A stretch of 64,000 nucleotides of DNA, taken from NCBI GenBank assembly GCA_963596435.1, contig CAVBMG010000003.1:1-64000 (forward strand), written 5' to 3'. The notes beneath the pieces are model-generated. The model saw only the letters and a list, made by a program, of their open reading frames with translations, searched no databases and was not told where the DNA came from. The translations under genes were made by a program, and so were the position numbers. Source of the stretch: COE1 sp963596435. GTDB lineage: Bacteria; Bacillota; Clostridia; Lachnospirales; Lachnospiraceae. Within the stretch, counting starts at the first letter, position 1; each line of letters begins with the position of its first letter. Shown in pieces: positions 33,889 to 42,578 of the stretch.

Positions 33889-35650
33889 TTGTCTGTTCTC
33901 CTTTATTTTTATAATAATTTTCTATAGCTTCCAGTCCCGCCTGGGTCTTAGCCCTGGCGTTTTGCATATCGTATTCGAGAATATCTTCATATCCGTAACT
34001 GTACACAGTATCTCTTAATTCTTTTAACAAAGTTTCAAATTCTACTTTATTTCTGGCAAAAATCATTTTCCAGGAATAATCCTGTATTGCCTTTTTACAC
34101 TGACTTCGGATTGTCGTCTGCTCTGAAGTTTCTGTCGGCGCCTGATAAGAAGATGCAGGAGCTACGATCATCATATTATGTGCTTCCAGATATTCTCTCG
34201 TGGATTCTGCCTGCATTACCCTGCTCCAGTCCTCCTGAAGAGGTGTCTTATTCATCTCTCTGACACTGTCCCATAATTCATAGGCAAAGTAATATCCATC
34301 CGAATCCTTCTCACATTGCGCAACCGGTTTATAGTTCAACGCAGAGGTTCCATCTTCCCAGGTATTACCGCCATATTCTTCCGGTACTTCCACCTGTTCT
34401 CCCATCATGGCTTTCTTACCAAACTCCGTAAGATATGGTCCATCCTCACCCATTTCCCAGGTAAGGGATTCTGGTCCTGCGGTTGCTCCCGACAGCTGTG
34501 CTCCATTAGTTCTGATTCCTTCATCTGAATAGAGCCAGTCTACGAAGTCAACCAACCTCTCCGGGTCTTTCGCCTGAGAGCCAATCGCAATGACATTCTG
34601 CTGGTTGCCTTCATAATTACATCCATAGGAATAGATCTGCATGTCCTGAATCGGAGCCAGCATAAAGCCCTTGCCCTGCGCGGTATGCTCAGACGTATTA
34701 TAAGCAGGCTGTCCCATCCAGGACCAGAAGGAGAAGAGAACTCTTCCTTCCCTGTATTTATTAAAGCAGTCTTCATACTGCTGTCTGGGTGAATCCGGGT
34801 CAATCAGCCCCATCTGATTCGCTTCATAGTACAGTCTGCATATTCTGATATACAGGGAATCATCATCCAGAATATTCTGATAATCGCTGCCATCAGCCCG
34901 CGCCAGTGCAAATCCGTACTCATCATATCCATAGAAGCAACATGGCTGTTTCACGGCATTCATCATGTTCGCATCCCAGTCCTTAAAGAATGAAAAGGCA
35001 TAGACAGGCTCTCCGTCTTCATTGGTTGGAGACAACTCCTGCATCTGTTTGAGAATCGGAAGCAGATCTTCTATCGTATCTATCTTGGGATAACCCAGCT
35101 GTGCATACAGATCCCATCTCAGATACGGTCCATAAACAAGCTCTAATCCCTCACTGGGAACGTCCGGCGCCTGTGAGGACACTTCTGAAGGAATGGCATA
35201 GATTCCTTTCGGAGTAATGCCATCATTGAGTCTGTGAATGGCATCTCCGTATTTCTCCATAATATCTTTATCTTTCAGGGCATCTTCCATATTATAAAGC
35301 AGCCCGGCATTGACCATATTCTGCAACAACCCGTTTTCCCCGGAACTGATGATCAGATCTCCCAGATTGCCTGCTGCCGAACGTACTTCCCTCAGAGTAT
35401 CGCCACCACCGGCAATATTGGGTGCAATAATATTCAATTCCATGTTGAATTTATCCTTGAGCAGTTTTCCAAACCACCCGGACTGAATTCCCTGATAATT
35501 GGCAAGATTATCAAAGACATCAACAACAATATATTCATCATAAGGGCACTCTTTCACCTGTCCACTTTTCTGTATACCACATCCCTGCAAGAGGAAACTG
35601 GCCGTCAGAACAGTTAATGCCGTACTTATGTATTTATTACTTCTCTTCAT
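33875..35650 (-). CDS. LplA-type extracellular sugar-binding lipoprotein 1
   Basis: Substrate-binding protein of a carbohydrate ABC importer. The 591-residue precursor has a lipoprotein signal ending LLQGCG (Cys24) and a long binding domain. It is a clear paralogue of the protein at 38097-39893: both share LANY.G...GWF, KDKFN..LNII, LGDL(I/V), R.DLY and FFKDWD.NMM in the same order. The ribosome site is weak (AAAGG 14 bases upstream). It overlaps GH42 by 14 bases, so the two are translationally linked. Only one permease pair exists nearby, so it may share the permeases of binding protein 2. Confidence 0.9.
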   Translation of the reverse strand: MKRSNKYISTALTVLTASFLLQGCGIQKSGQVKECPYDEYIVVDVFDNLANYQGIQSGWFGKLLKDKFNMELNIIAPNIAGGGDTLREVRSAAGNLGDLIISSGENGLLQNMVNAGLLYNMEDALKDKDIMEKYGDAIHRLNDGITPKGIYAIPSEVSSQAPDVPSEGLELVYGPYLRWDLYAQLGYPKIDTIEDLLPILKQMQELSPTNEDGEPVYAFSFFKDWDANMMNAVKQPCCFYGYDEYGFALARADGSDYQNILDDDSLYIRICRLYYEANQMGLIDPDSPRQQYEDCFNKYREGRVLFSFWSWMGQPAYNTSEHTAQGKGFMLAPIQDMQIYSYGCNYEGNQQNVIAIGSQAKDPERLVDFVDWLYSDEGIRTNGAQLSGATAGPESLTWEMGEDGPYLTEFGKKAMMGEQVEVPEEYGGNTWEDGTSALNYKPVAQCEKDSDGYYFAYELWDSVREMNKTPLQEDWSRVMQAESTREYLEAHNMMIVAPASSYQAPTETSEQTTIRSQCKKAIQDYSWKMIFARNKVEFETLLKELRDTVYSYGYEDILEYDMQNARAKTQAGLEAIENYYKNKGEQTSGEN

Positions 35651-35674
35651 ATCCTATGTCGTGCCTTTCTCTAA

Positions 35675-35680
35675 ATTATA
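35675..35680 (-). promoter_or_regulatory. Candidate -10 box for the binding protein 1-GH42 unit
   Basis: TATAAT on the minus strand, 25 bases before the start codon. The position 17 bases upstream reads AGAAAG, a poor -35, which fits a promoter that needs an activator such as the divergent AraC-type response regulator. Confidence 0.4.
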
Positions 35681-35708
35681 GTACCATTTTACGCTATCTT
35701 TCTTAACA

Positions 35709-35737
35709 TTGACAATCCCTGAGTCTGATTCTATACT
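35709..35737 (+). promoter_or_regulatory. Promoter of the YesN-like regulator
   Basis: Consensus -35 TTGACA (35709-35714), 17-base spacer, TATACT (35732-35737). A start near 35744 excludes any start codon upstream of 35775. Confidence 0.75.
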
Positions 35738-35774
35738 TAAAGTTATCACTTATGAATTAAAAGGAGTTCATTTC

Positions 35775-37349
35775 ATGGAAACTGTACTGATTGCCGATGA
35801 TGAAAAAAATATCCGCGAAGGTCTGAAATGTATTCTTGACTGGGAATCTCTTGGTTTTCATATCTGTGGAGAAGCCAGCAACGGAGAAGATGCCCTCTCC
35901 GGCATTCTTCAGAATAACCCCAGTCTCGTTCTTCTTGATATCCGTATGCCCAAATTAACTGGAATTGATATTATCCGTATTGCCAGAGAACAGGGCTATG
36001 AAGGTAAATTCATCATTTTAAGCGGCTATTCTGACTTTGCATATGCGCAGGCTGCCATTCGATATGGCGTAGATTTCTATCTGACCAAACCAATTGATGA
36101 AGACGAACTGCTCACTTCTATACAAACCATCAAGCAGAATCTGGAAGAAGCCAGACTCAGACAGAATCATATAGAAATCTATCGTACGAAAGCCAAGGAT
36201 GTCATTCTTCACGAAATCATAACCGGTACATACCACGCAGATGATAAAGATGCCCTGTCAGAAGAAGACTTCGCCAAGATGGAGCTGGATGCTGATATCT
36301 ATCAGGTCGTAATCTATGAAAAATTCGGGACTCAGCCGGAAGATTCCAGCTACAGTTTCGCAGAACTTCTCAACATTACAAACAAAGGGAATCATTCCTT
36401 TGAACATTTTGAGGAAGACAACAAAGATGTCATTCTCCTGAAAGGTCAGTTCGCAATACATAAATTTGAAGATTTCCTTCAACATTATGAGAAAAAGGCA
36501 CCGCAGGCTGGTAGTCCCCTGGATTCTCTTTTCCTTGCCTATGGACGCCCCGTCAGACAGTTAGACGAAATCTATCTGTCCTATGAAGAAGCTCACACTC
36601 TGATGCAGCGACGTTTCTTCTGTATACAGGGACAACATACTCTGGGTTATCGCGAGCTGCCTAATCTGATATCCACGCACTACTCTGTTACGGATATAAA
36701 GCTTCATGAATACTGTGATGCACTGATCAACAATATACAGGCTTCCAACCGCAAACAGGTTGCTTCCACCCTTTTCTCTCTGGAAGAATACCTGTATAAC
36801 GTAGATGCATCTATTGAATCTGTTAAGCTGTTCCTGACTGACCTGCTGTTGCAGTTGAAGGAAAGCTGCAGCCGTTTGAGCAGAAATAACGCTAACGATT
36901 GTTCCATGCCGTCCAATTCCATTATCATTGACCATATTGACAGCTGTCATTATCTCTATGAAATCATCCTCTATATCTCAGAACAGGTAAAATCTATTCT
37001 GGATTCACAGGGTGGTTCCGCAAGAGAATCTGTACTGGATGACATTCTCTACTATATAGACAATAATTACCAGACCAATATCAAACTGGAAACCATTGCC
37101 CCATTGTTCGGATACAACAGTGCCTATCTTGGCAAGATTTTTACCAAGGCAACAGGTCAGACCTTCAATTCCTATATCGACCACATGCGTATCGAACATT
37201 CCAAGGAATTACTGCTTCACCGCAATATGAAGGTCTATGAGATTGCTGAACAGGTCGGATACCACAATGTTGATTATTTCCATAAGAAATTCAAAAAATA
37301 TGTTGGTATCAGCCCTGCTGAGTATCGTAAACAAAGTAAAGAAATCTGA
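35775..37349 (+). CDS. YesN-type response regulator (receiver plus AraC helix-turn-helix)
   Basis: Two-component regulator of sugar uptake genes. The 524-residue protein has a CheY receiver (1-120; acidic DD at residues 8-9, phospho-acceptor Asp55 in VLLDIRMP, Lys in LTKPID), a long central region typical of YesN, and a C-terminal AraC domain (about 420-520, with FGYNSAYLGKIFTKATGQTF and IAEQVGYHNVDYFHKKFKKY). AAGGAG lies ten bases before ATG 35775. It is divergent from the binding-protein 1 gene. Its probable kinase lies 5 kb away at 42579-44393. Confidence 0.93.
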   Translation: METVLIADDEKNIREGLKCILDWESLGFHICGEASNGEDALSGILQNNPSLVLLDIRMPKLTGIDIIRIAREQGYEGKFIILSGYSDFAYAQAAIRYGVDFYLTKPIDEDELLTSIQTIKQNLEEARLRQNHIEIYRTKAKDVILHEIITGTYHADDKDALSEEDFAKMELDADIYQVVIYEKFGTQPEDSSYSFAELLNITNKGNHSFEHFEEDNKDVILLKGQFAIHKFEDFLQHYEKKAPQAGSPLDSLFLAYGRPVRQLDEIYLSYEEAHTLMQRRFFCIQGQHTLGYRELPNLISTHYSVTDIKLHEYCDALINNIQASNRKQVASTLFSLEEYLYNVDASIESVKLFLTDLLLQLKESCSRLSRNNANDCSMPSNSIIIDHIDSCHYLYEIILYISEQVKSILDSQGGSARESVLDDILYYIDNNYQTNIKLETIAPLFGYNSAYLGKIFTKATGQTFNSYIDHMRIEHSKELLLHRNMKVYEIAEQVGYHNVDYFHKKFKKYVGISPAEYRKQSKEI

Positions 37350-37358
37350 TCAAGAAGT

Positions 37359-38006
37359 CTACTCTTCCTGCCCGCTGCTGCTTTTCCTTACAGCTCCGGG
37401 CTCTTTTTCTATCTCCTGGAAAATTCTCTTGGCAAATGCTGCAATCGTGAACATCATAAAAGCAGGTCCAAAGATCAGTCCGAATATCTGTAACACCGTA
37501 TTAAAATTAAAGAAAAACAACTCAATCAAAAGAACAGTAATGATAATCAACGTTCTACCAAAGTACTTTCTGGAAATATCCAGTGAATTCTGAATCGTCC
37601 CTACAATGGTATTCTCATATCGAGCCAGAAGGGGAAATGCATATAAAAGCGCCATAATGACAAAGAACGCCGATACCAGTCCAATGACCAGAAGTACAAC
37701 AGAACCTTCCTCAGATACGCGATTAATCTCATAATCAAGATAAATGGCATAAGATGCAATGAGTCCTATCACTCCCATTACTGTGCCCTGCTTAAAGTTG
37801 CGTTTAAATTCTTTTATGAAGCTCTTTACCATATATCCTTCTTCATCATCTACCATCTTCAATGCGATGCTGTATGCCGCTGTCGTTGACGCCCCTATCG
37901 TTACGATAGGCAGTGAAAAAAGCAGCCACATGAAATTCAGTTTTACCAGATCAATGAATCTGCATATAAAGCGATAAAAAGGACCATCAATACCAAAAAA
38001 AGCCAT
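37359..38006 (-). CDS. YesL-like membrane protein (DUF624)
   Basis: DUF624 proteins accompany LplABC/YesLMN sugar systems; their job is unknown. The 215-residue protein starts MAFFGIDGPFYRFICRFIDLVKLNFMWLL-like and has about five hydrophobic segments (near 20-40, 75-95, 105-130, 150-185). ATG 38006 has AGGAG eleven bases upstream; the ATG at 38015 would leave only two bases. It is last of its operon and its 3' end contains the terminator hairpin of the converging regulator gene. Confidence 0.85.
   Translation of the reverse strand: MAFFGIDGPFYRFICRFIDLVKLNFMWLLFSLPIVTIGASTTAAYSIALKMVDDEEGYMVKSFIKEFKRNFKQGTVMGVIGLIASYAIYLDYEINRVSEEGSVVLLVIGLVSAFFVIMALLYAFPLLARYENTIVGTIQNSLDISRKYFGRTLIIITVLLIELFFFNFNTVLQIFGLIFGPAFMMFTIAAFAKRIFQEIEKEPGAVRKSSSGQEE
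37370..37408 (+). terminator. Terminator of the YesN-like gene inside the DUF624 coding end
   Basis: On the plus strand GCCCG (37370-37374) and GCTG (37377-37380) pair with CAGC (37391-37394) and CGGGC (37397-37401), then TCTTTTTCT follows. The element lies within the last codons of the convergent DUF624 gene. Confidence 0.6.
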
Positions 38007-38035
38007 TGTAATCATAACTCCTGTTCTTAGTTAAT

Positions 38036-38064
38036 GAGGCTATCCGGACGCACCAGATAGCCTC
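38036..38064 (-). other. Hairpin between binding protein 2 and DUF624
   Basis: GAGGCTATC (38036-38044) pairs with GATAGCCTC (38056-38064), extended by three inner pairs, with a 5-base loop. No U-run follows on the minus strand, so it is more likely an mRNA 3'-stabilising or attenuating structure that keeps the binding protein in excess over downstream genes. Confidence 0.6.
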
Positions 38065-38096
38065 TTTGTATTTCATTATAAATTGTACGTTATGAA

Positions 38097-39893
38097 TTAG
38101 TCAATCTCTGCTGCTTTTCTAAGAGCTGCTTCGTTTGTACACCATTCAACACAATCCTGATAGCCGTAGCTGTCAGCATCTGCACGCATCTGTTCCATTA
38201 CAGAATCGAACTCAGCGTCATCCTTAGCATATACTGCCTGCCAGGAACCGTTCTGTACGCACATCTTAACCTGTTCCCATACTGTAGAAAGTTCATCAGA
38301 CTTGATGCTTTCTGCATATGTATGAGGTTTGGAGATTGTGTACTTGAACTGTGACATGTAGTCTCTATAGGAATCTACGCCCATATCGTCTCTCCACTGC
38401 TGTTCTGTTGCATCTACATCCAGTGAGAGGTATTTATCCCAGTACTTGAAGTTAAAAGTCTGACCCTTGTCATTTCCAGGAATAACTGTATTCAGTGACC
38501 ATGTTGTGTTGTTCATCTGAGGGCAGCCATCTTTCCAGAGTCCTGAGTAAGGAGCTGGCATTTCCATTTCTTCCGGATTACCAAGTGCTTTGCACTGAAG
38601 ACCGAAATCTGTTAATTCTACAGAACCATCATCCAGGTACTCCCAGCATACATCCTTAGGACCGTATTCATATTCAAGTCTTCCTTCTGGAGTAACCAGA
38701 TAATCAATGATAGCCATACATAATTCAGGATACTGTGTATTGGCACCGATTGTCCATACACGGTTGCTTCCTGTAGGATTCAGGCCATATACTAATGTGT
38801 TCTGATTCTTAGCAGCTACTGGAAGCATCTTCTTGCCTGCATCCAGATGCTCCTGTGTATTGTACTGAGTAGCACCCATCCAGCTGAAGATACACCAGAA
38901 TGCGGAACCATCCTGATAATCTTCCATACATCCGTCATAACCCTGTGTCATGGAGTCAGGATCAAGTAAGCCTTCCTGATATAACTTGTTATAGAATCTC
39001 AGTGCCTGCTCATAATGTCCGCCTTCCTTTAAGCAGTCTTCAAATTCGCCTGTCGCAGCATCATAGAAACCAAAATGGAACTCATCCAGACCATAGAAGT
39101 TAGTTGCTGTAGCCTTGGCAAACATCATCATGTTACCATCCCAGTCCTTGAAGAGAGATACACCGTATGTCTCTTTACCAGAATCAGAAGTAGGCTCTAC
39201 TTCCTTCATAGCCTTTAATACATCTACCCAGTCCATCAGATCATTGATCTCAGGGCTGCCAACTGCCGTATACAGATCATAACGTACATCAGGATGGTAA
39301 TCGAAATCTGCATACTGTCCTGAAGAAGAAGCTACATCATGTCCAAAGCCGTATACAGTACCGCCGGAAATCTCCTGATTCTTGTCCAGAGCTTCCTGCA
39401 TATACTCTACGATATGTGGACCATAATCAGATAAAATATCGTCCTCGTTCCAGTCTAACAACATACCATTGGAATATGCTCTGGTGTACTCCTCACCATC
39501 GCTGCCGAATAATACGATATCGCCCAGATCACCGGATTCCATACGTGTATCAAATACACCGTCACCGTTGCTGATAATGTTCAGTTTTACATTGAACTTA
39601 TCCTTCATGATCTGTGCGAACCAGCCAATCTGCTCACCCTCATAGTTAGCAAGCTGTGAATACACATTCAAAGTGACTGTCTCATCAGGAATAATGTCTG
39701 AGAGATCAACTTCTGCTGTGTCTGCGTCAGCCTCTGTTGTTGCTGTTTCTGTTGCTGCACTTTCTGTTGTGCTGTTGTCTGCTGTTGTGTCTGCGCCTGT
39801 TGTTGTGGATGATGTAGTAGAACCGCTACATCCAACTAATGAACCTGCAAGTGCAGAAACAAGAACGAGTGATAATACCTTCTTGAATTTCAT
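38097..39893 (-). CDS. LplA-type extracellular sugar-binding lipoprotein 2
   Basis: Binding protein of the carbohydrate ABC importer. The 598-residue precursor has a lipoprotein signal ending SLVGCS (Cys22), a Thr/Ser/Glu-rich spacer of about 40 residues that lifts the domain off the membrane, then the binding domain. AGGAGG precedes the ATG. It follows the two permease genes after an 84-base gap containing a small hairpin, and is flanked downstream by another hairpin, a usual sign of a highly expressed binding protein. Confidence 0.93.
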   Translation of the reverse strand: MKFKKVLSLVLVSALAGSLVGCSGSTTSSTTTGADTTADNSTTESAATETATTEADADTAEVDLSDIIPDETVTLNVYSQLANYEGEQIGWFAQIMKDKFNVKLNIISNGDGVFDTRMESGDLGDIVLFGSDGEEYTRAYSNGMLLDWNEDDILSDYGPHIVEYMQEALDKNQEISGGTVYGFGHDVASSSGQYADFDYHPDVRYDLYTAVGSPEINDLMDWVDVLKAMKEVEPTSDSGKETYGVSLFKDWDGNMMMFAKATATNFYGLDEFHFGFYDAATGEFEDCLKEGGHYEQALRFYNKLYQEGLLDPDSMTQGYDGCMEDYQDGSAFWCIFSWMGATQYNTQEHLDAGKKMLPVAAKNQNTLVYGLNPTGSNRVWTIGANTQYPELCMAIIDYLVTPEGRLEYEYGPKDVCWEYLDDGSVELTDFGLQCKALGNPEEMEMPAPYSGLWKDGCPQMNNTTWSLNTVIPGNDKGQTFNFKYWDKYLSLDVDATEQQWRDDMGVDSYRDYMSQFKYTISKPHTYAESIKSDELSTVWEQVKMCVQNGSWQAVYAKDDAEFDSVMEQMRADADSYGYQDCVEWCTNEAALRKAAEID

Positions 39894-39920
39894 GTTTTTC
39901 CTCCTTTTGTGTTATATAAA

Positions 39921-39947
39921 ATACTGCCCCTCATATTTTTGCAGTAT
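39921..39947 (-). other. Small hairpin upstream of binding protein 2
   Basis: ATACTGC (39921-39927) pairs with GCAGTAT (39941-39947) around a 13-base loop, just upstream of the ribosome site. Possibly an RNA-processing or decay-blocking site that raises binding-protein expression relative to the permeases. Confidence 0.35.
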
Positions 39948-39977
39948 AGTAACACCATATATTATAGTTTTTTCACA

Positions 39978-40946
39978 CTAACCTTTGACTGCTCCAAGCA
40001 TGATACCCTTCTCAAAATATCTCTGCATAAATGGATATACCATCAGGATCGGGATAACTGTAACCATGGAAATCGTATATTTAATCGTTTTCGCATTTAA
40101 TACGTTCTCTGCTGCCGCACCGGATACAGAACCGGAACCGGAATTCATCATACTCTTTAAGTTGGAAGCTGCATTCAAATAGGTATACAGCTTATGCTGC
40201 AGGGTATGAAGTTGTGGTGAGTTAGGCATCAGTATCAGAGAATCCGTAAAGGAGTTCCAGTTACCTACCGCACCAAAAATAGCGATAGTTGCAAGAATTG
40301 GTTTACTTAACGGCCATATGATCTTACGGAAAATGGTCATATAAGTTGCACCATCCATCTGTGCACTTTCTTCCAGTTCACCTGGAATAGACTCTATGTA
40401 TGTCTTTACCAGAATAATATTATACGGAGCTACAATACCTGGAATAATGTAAGCCAGGAAATTGTCTGTCAGTCCAAGCATTGACATATTCAAATACCAT
40501 GGGATAAGACCTGCGTTAAAGTACATGGTAACTACAAGAAGTCTGTACCATACCTTTCTGCCCCACATTTCCTGCTTTGTTACCAGATATCCTACGAATC
40601 CGGATGCCAGTACCATAAGTACTGTACCGATCAGAGTACGTGCTACTGTTACCTGCAATGCAGTTCCTACATCGTTTACGCTGGTCAGCGCCATGTAGTT
40701 CTTAAAATGAATTCCCTGTGGAATAAAGTTAATCGCACCTTTTCTTACCAGATCATTATTACTGATCGTATTAATGAAAATGTAATAAAACGGAAAAATA
40801 CATGCCAGTGTAAATATTGCAAAGAATGCATGATTCAGAATATCAAATGTCCAGTCACCGATTGACTTTCTATATCTCTTTTTATGTTTCTTTTCATAAA
40901 GTGCTTCTGCCTTTTTATCAAGTTTCTCCTGCTTCGTCATTGCCAT
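39978..40946 (-). CDS. Carbohydrate ABC importer permease, LplC type
   Basis: Inner-membrane channel subunit. The 322-residue protein has a basic N-terminus, six hydrophobic segments, and the EAA loop ELEESAQMDGATYMTIFRKIIWPLSKP near residue 215, which contacts the ATPase. AGGAGG lies eight bases before ATG 40946; the upstream GTG at 40955 overlaps the ribosome site. It begins 12 bases after the first permease's stop codon. Pairs with the LplB-type permease. Confidence 0.93.
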   Translation of the reverse strand: MAMTKQEKLDKKAEALYEKKHKKRYRKSIGDWTFDILNHAFFAIFTLACIFPFYYIFINTISNNDLVRKGAINFIPQGIHFKNYMALTSVNDVGTALQVTVARTLIGTVLMVLASGFVGYLVTKQEMWGRKVWYRLLVVTMYFNAGLIPWYLNMSMLGLTDNFLAYIIPGIVAPYNIILVKTYIESIPGELEESAQMDGATYMTIFRKIIWPLSKPILATIAIFGAVGNWNSFTDSLILMPNSPQLHTLQHKLYTYLNAASNLKSMMNSGSGSVSGAAAENVLNAKTIKYTISMVTVIPILMVYPFMQRYFEKGIMLGAVKG

Positions 40947-40958
40947 ATGTATCACCTC

Positions 40959-42395
40959 CTAAATAATGCTCTCGCCACGAACAAGCTTTGAAATCTTGTT
41001 AGCACCGAATAAAAGCACAACACTGATTACGGATTTGAACATACCAACTACTGTTGCCAGAGGAACACGTCCGCTGTTGATACCCAGCTTATATACATAC
41101 AGGTCAAGAACAGTAATGGTATCTGTATTATAAGCATTCTCAAATACAAGATACTGATCCATACCATTGTTCAGAATACCTGCAATCGCCATCAATAACA
41201 GAACCATGAAGGTAGGCATCAGACTTGGAACTGTAATATTCCACATCTTCTGGAATCTGCCTGCGCCGTCAATCTCTGCTGCCTCATACAGCTGCTGGTC
41301 AATACCGGATATCGCTGCAATATAGATAATTGCGCTCCAGCCCAGACCTTTCCACATGCCCCAGGCAAGCATCTTGAGCCACATATGTGAATTATCCATC
41401 AGGAAATTGACACCAGAATCAAGGATTCCATTATTTACCAGTAAGGAACTTACAAAACCATCTGTTGAGAAAATTGCGAATGCAACCGCATATACAAGAA
41501 CCCAGCTGATAAAGTTGGGAATCGTTGTAAATGTCTGCACGATTCTACGAAATCTCAGATTCTTGATCTCACACAGGAAAATAGCAAATGCCATAGCGCA
41601 CCAGCTTGTTGCAAGTCCAAGACCACTCATTGCAAGTGTATTTCTCAGAACTCTGATCAAGTCCTGTCTGGTCGCCTGATTCTGGAACAGATAAGCGAAC
41701 CATTTGAATCCGACAAAATTATCTCTTGTGAGAGTTTCACCTGATTTATAATCAAAGAAAGCATATCTCCAACCAAGCAAAGGTAAATACGCAAATGCAA
41801 AACACAATGCAAGGAAAGGAAGCAGTAAAAGAAACAACTGATATTTGGTATCCATATGGAACTTCTCTTCTTTCTCTGCCTTCGGTGTCAACACCAGAAG
41901 AATCAGTCCAAATACCAGAATTGCTATTGATACAGCTATGAATATCCAGATGCTGGATGGCTGTAATGGTTTGATTTTGCCAGGCTTTGGTGTACCCTGA
42001 ATATCTGTTGCTGCCCATCTTACAAGGAAGCATCCGATCAATGCGACTACACCGCCAACAGTTGCTGTTAAGGCACCTGTTTTTCTCATTTTATTATTGC
42101 CAAGTGACATACAGGAACCTGCTCCCCCTGCCACAAAACCTATCAAAATACATAAGCATCCGATAAAGGTACATTGCAGTGTAAGCGTTCCTACCCAACC
42201 CTTGCTCAGAGCTCTTGCAAAATTGGAACTCAATGCCCCATAGGAAGTCGCACATGTAAATGCCGATGCCGTCTTGGAGATCAGTTCACTGATTCTTGCC
42301 GGGTTAAGTGATGGAATAAACAGTAATACGACTGATACGATACTCAGCAGTCGCAGTACGATATAAAGTTTATCCGCCAGCTTTTCCTTTTTCAT
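40959..42395 (-). CDS. Carbohydrate ABC importer permease, LplB type, with long N-terminal membrane extension
   Basis: Channel subunit partner of the LplC-type permease. The C-terminal 290 residues are a standard LplB domain (LLLLPFLALCFAFAYLPLLG near 190; EAA loop QLYEAAEIDGAGRFQKMWNI). Ahead of it are about 180 extra residues with some four predicted membrane helices and a Gly-rich stretch; ordinary LplB proteins are about 300 residues. ATG 42395 has AGGCGG nine bases upstream and is preferred over 42404 and 42425. Confidence 0.9.
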   Translation of the reverse strand: MKKEKLADKLYIVLRLLSIVSVVLLFIPSLNPARISELISKTASAFTCATSYGALSSNFARALSKGWVGTLTLQCTFIGCLCILIGFVAGGAGSCMSLGNNKMRKTGALTATVGGVVALIGCFLVRWAATDIQGTPKPGKIKPLQPSSIWIFIAVSIAILVFGLILLVLTPKAEKEEKFHMDTKYQLFLLLLPFLALCFAFAYLPLLGWRYAFFDYKSGETLTRDNFVGFKWFAYLFQNQATRQDLIRVLRNTLAMSGLGLATSWCAMAFAIFLCEIKNLRFRRIVQTFTTIPNFISWVLVYAVAFAIFSTDGFVSSLLVNNGILDSGVNFLMDNSHMWLKMLAWGMWKGLGWSAIIYIAAISGIDQQLYEAAEIDGAGRFQKMWNITVPSLMPTFMVLLLMAIAGILNNGMDQYLVFENAYNTDTITVLDLYVYKLGINSGRVPLATVVGMFKSVISVVLLFGANKISKLVRGESII

Positions 42396-42485
42396 TTTAT
42401 ACATCCGCCTTTCTGACAGTATCAACTGCCATCATAAACTGTAACAATACTGCTGTATTTCTTTCACACTATTGTTTACAAGCTT

Positions 42486-42491
42486 ATTATA
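42486..42491 (-). promoter_or_regulatory. Candidate -10 box of the permease-binding protein 2 operon
   Basis: TATAAT on the minus strand about 90 bases before the permease. The position 17 bases upstream reads TATTTT, a poor -35, as expected of an activator-dependent promoter controlled by the YesN-like regulator. Confidence 0.4.
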
Positions 42492-42578
42492 TAAGTTTAA
42501 GATGTATTAAAATACCATAAAAAATATATTAAATTTACAGCACTTTTTTTATCCCATCACTAATTTTTACATAAGAAT

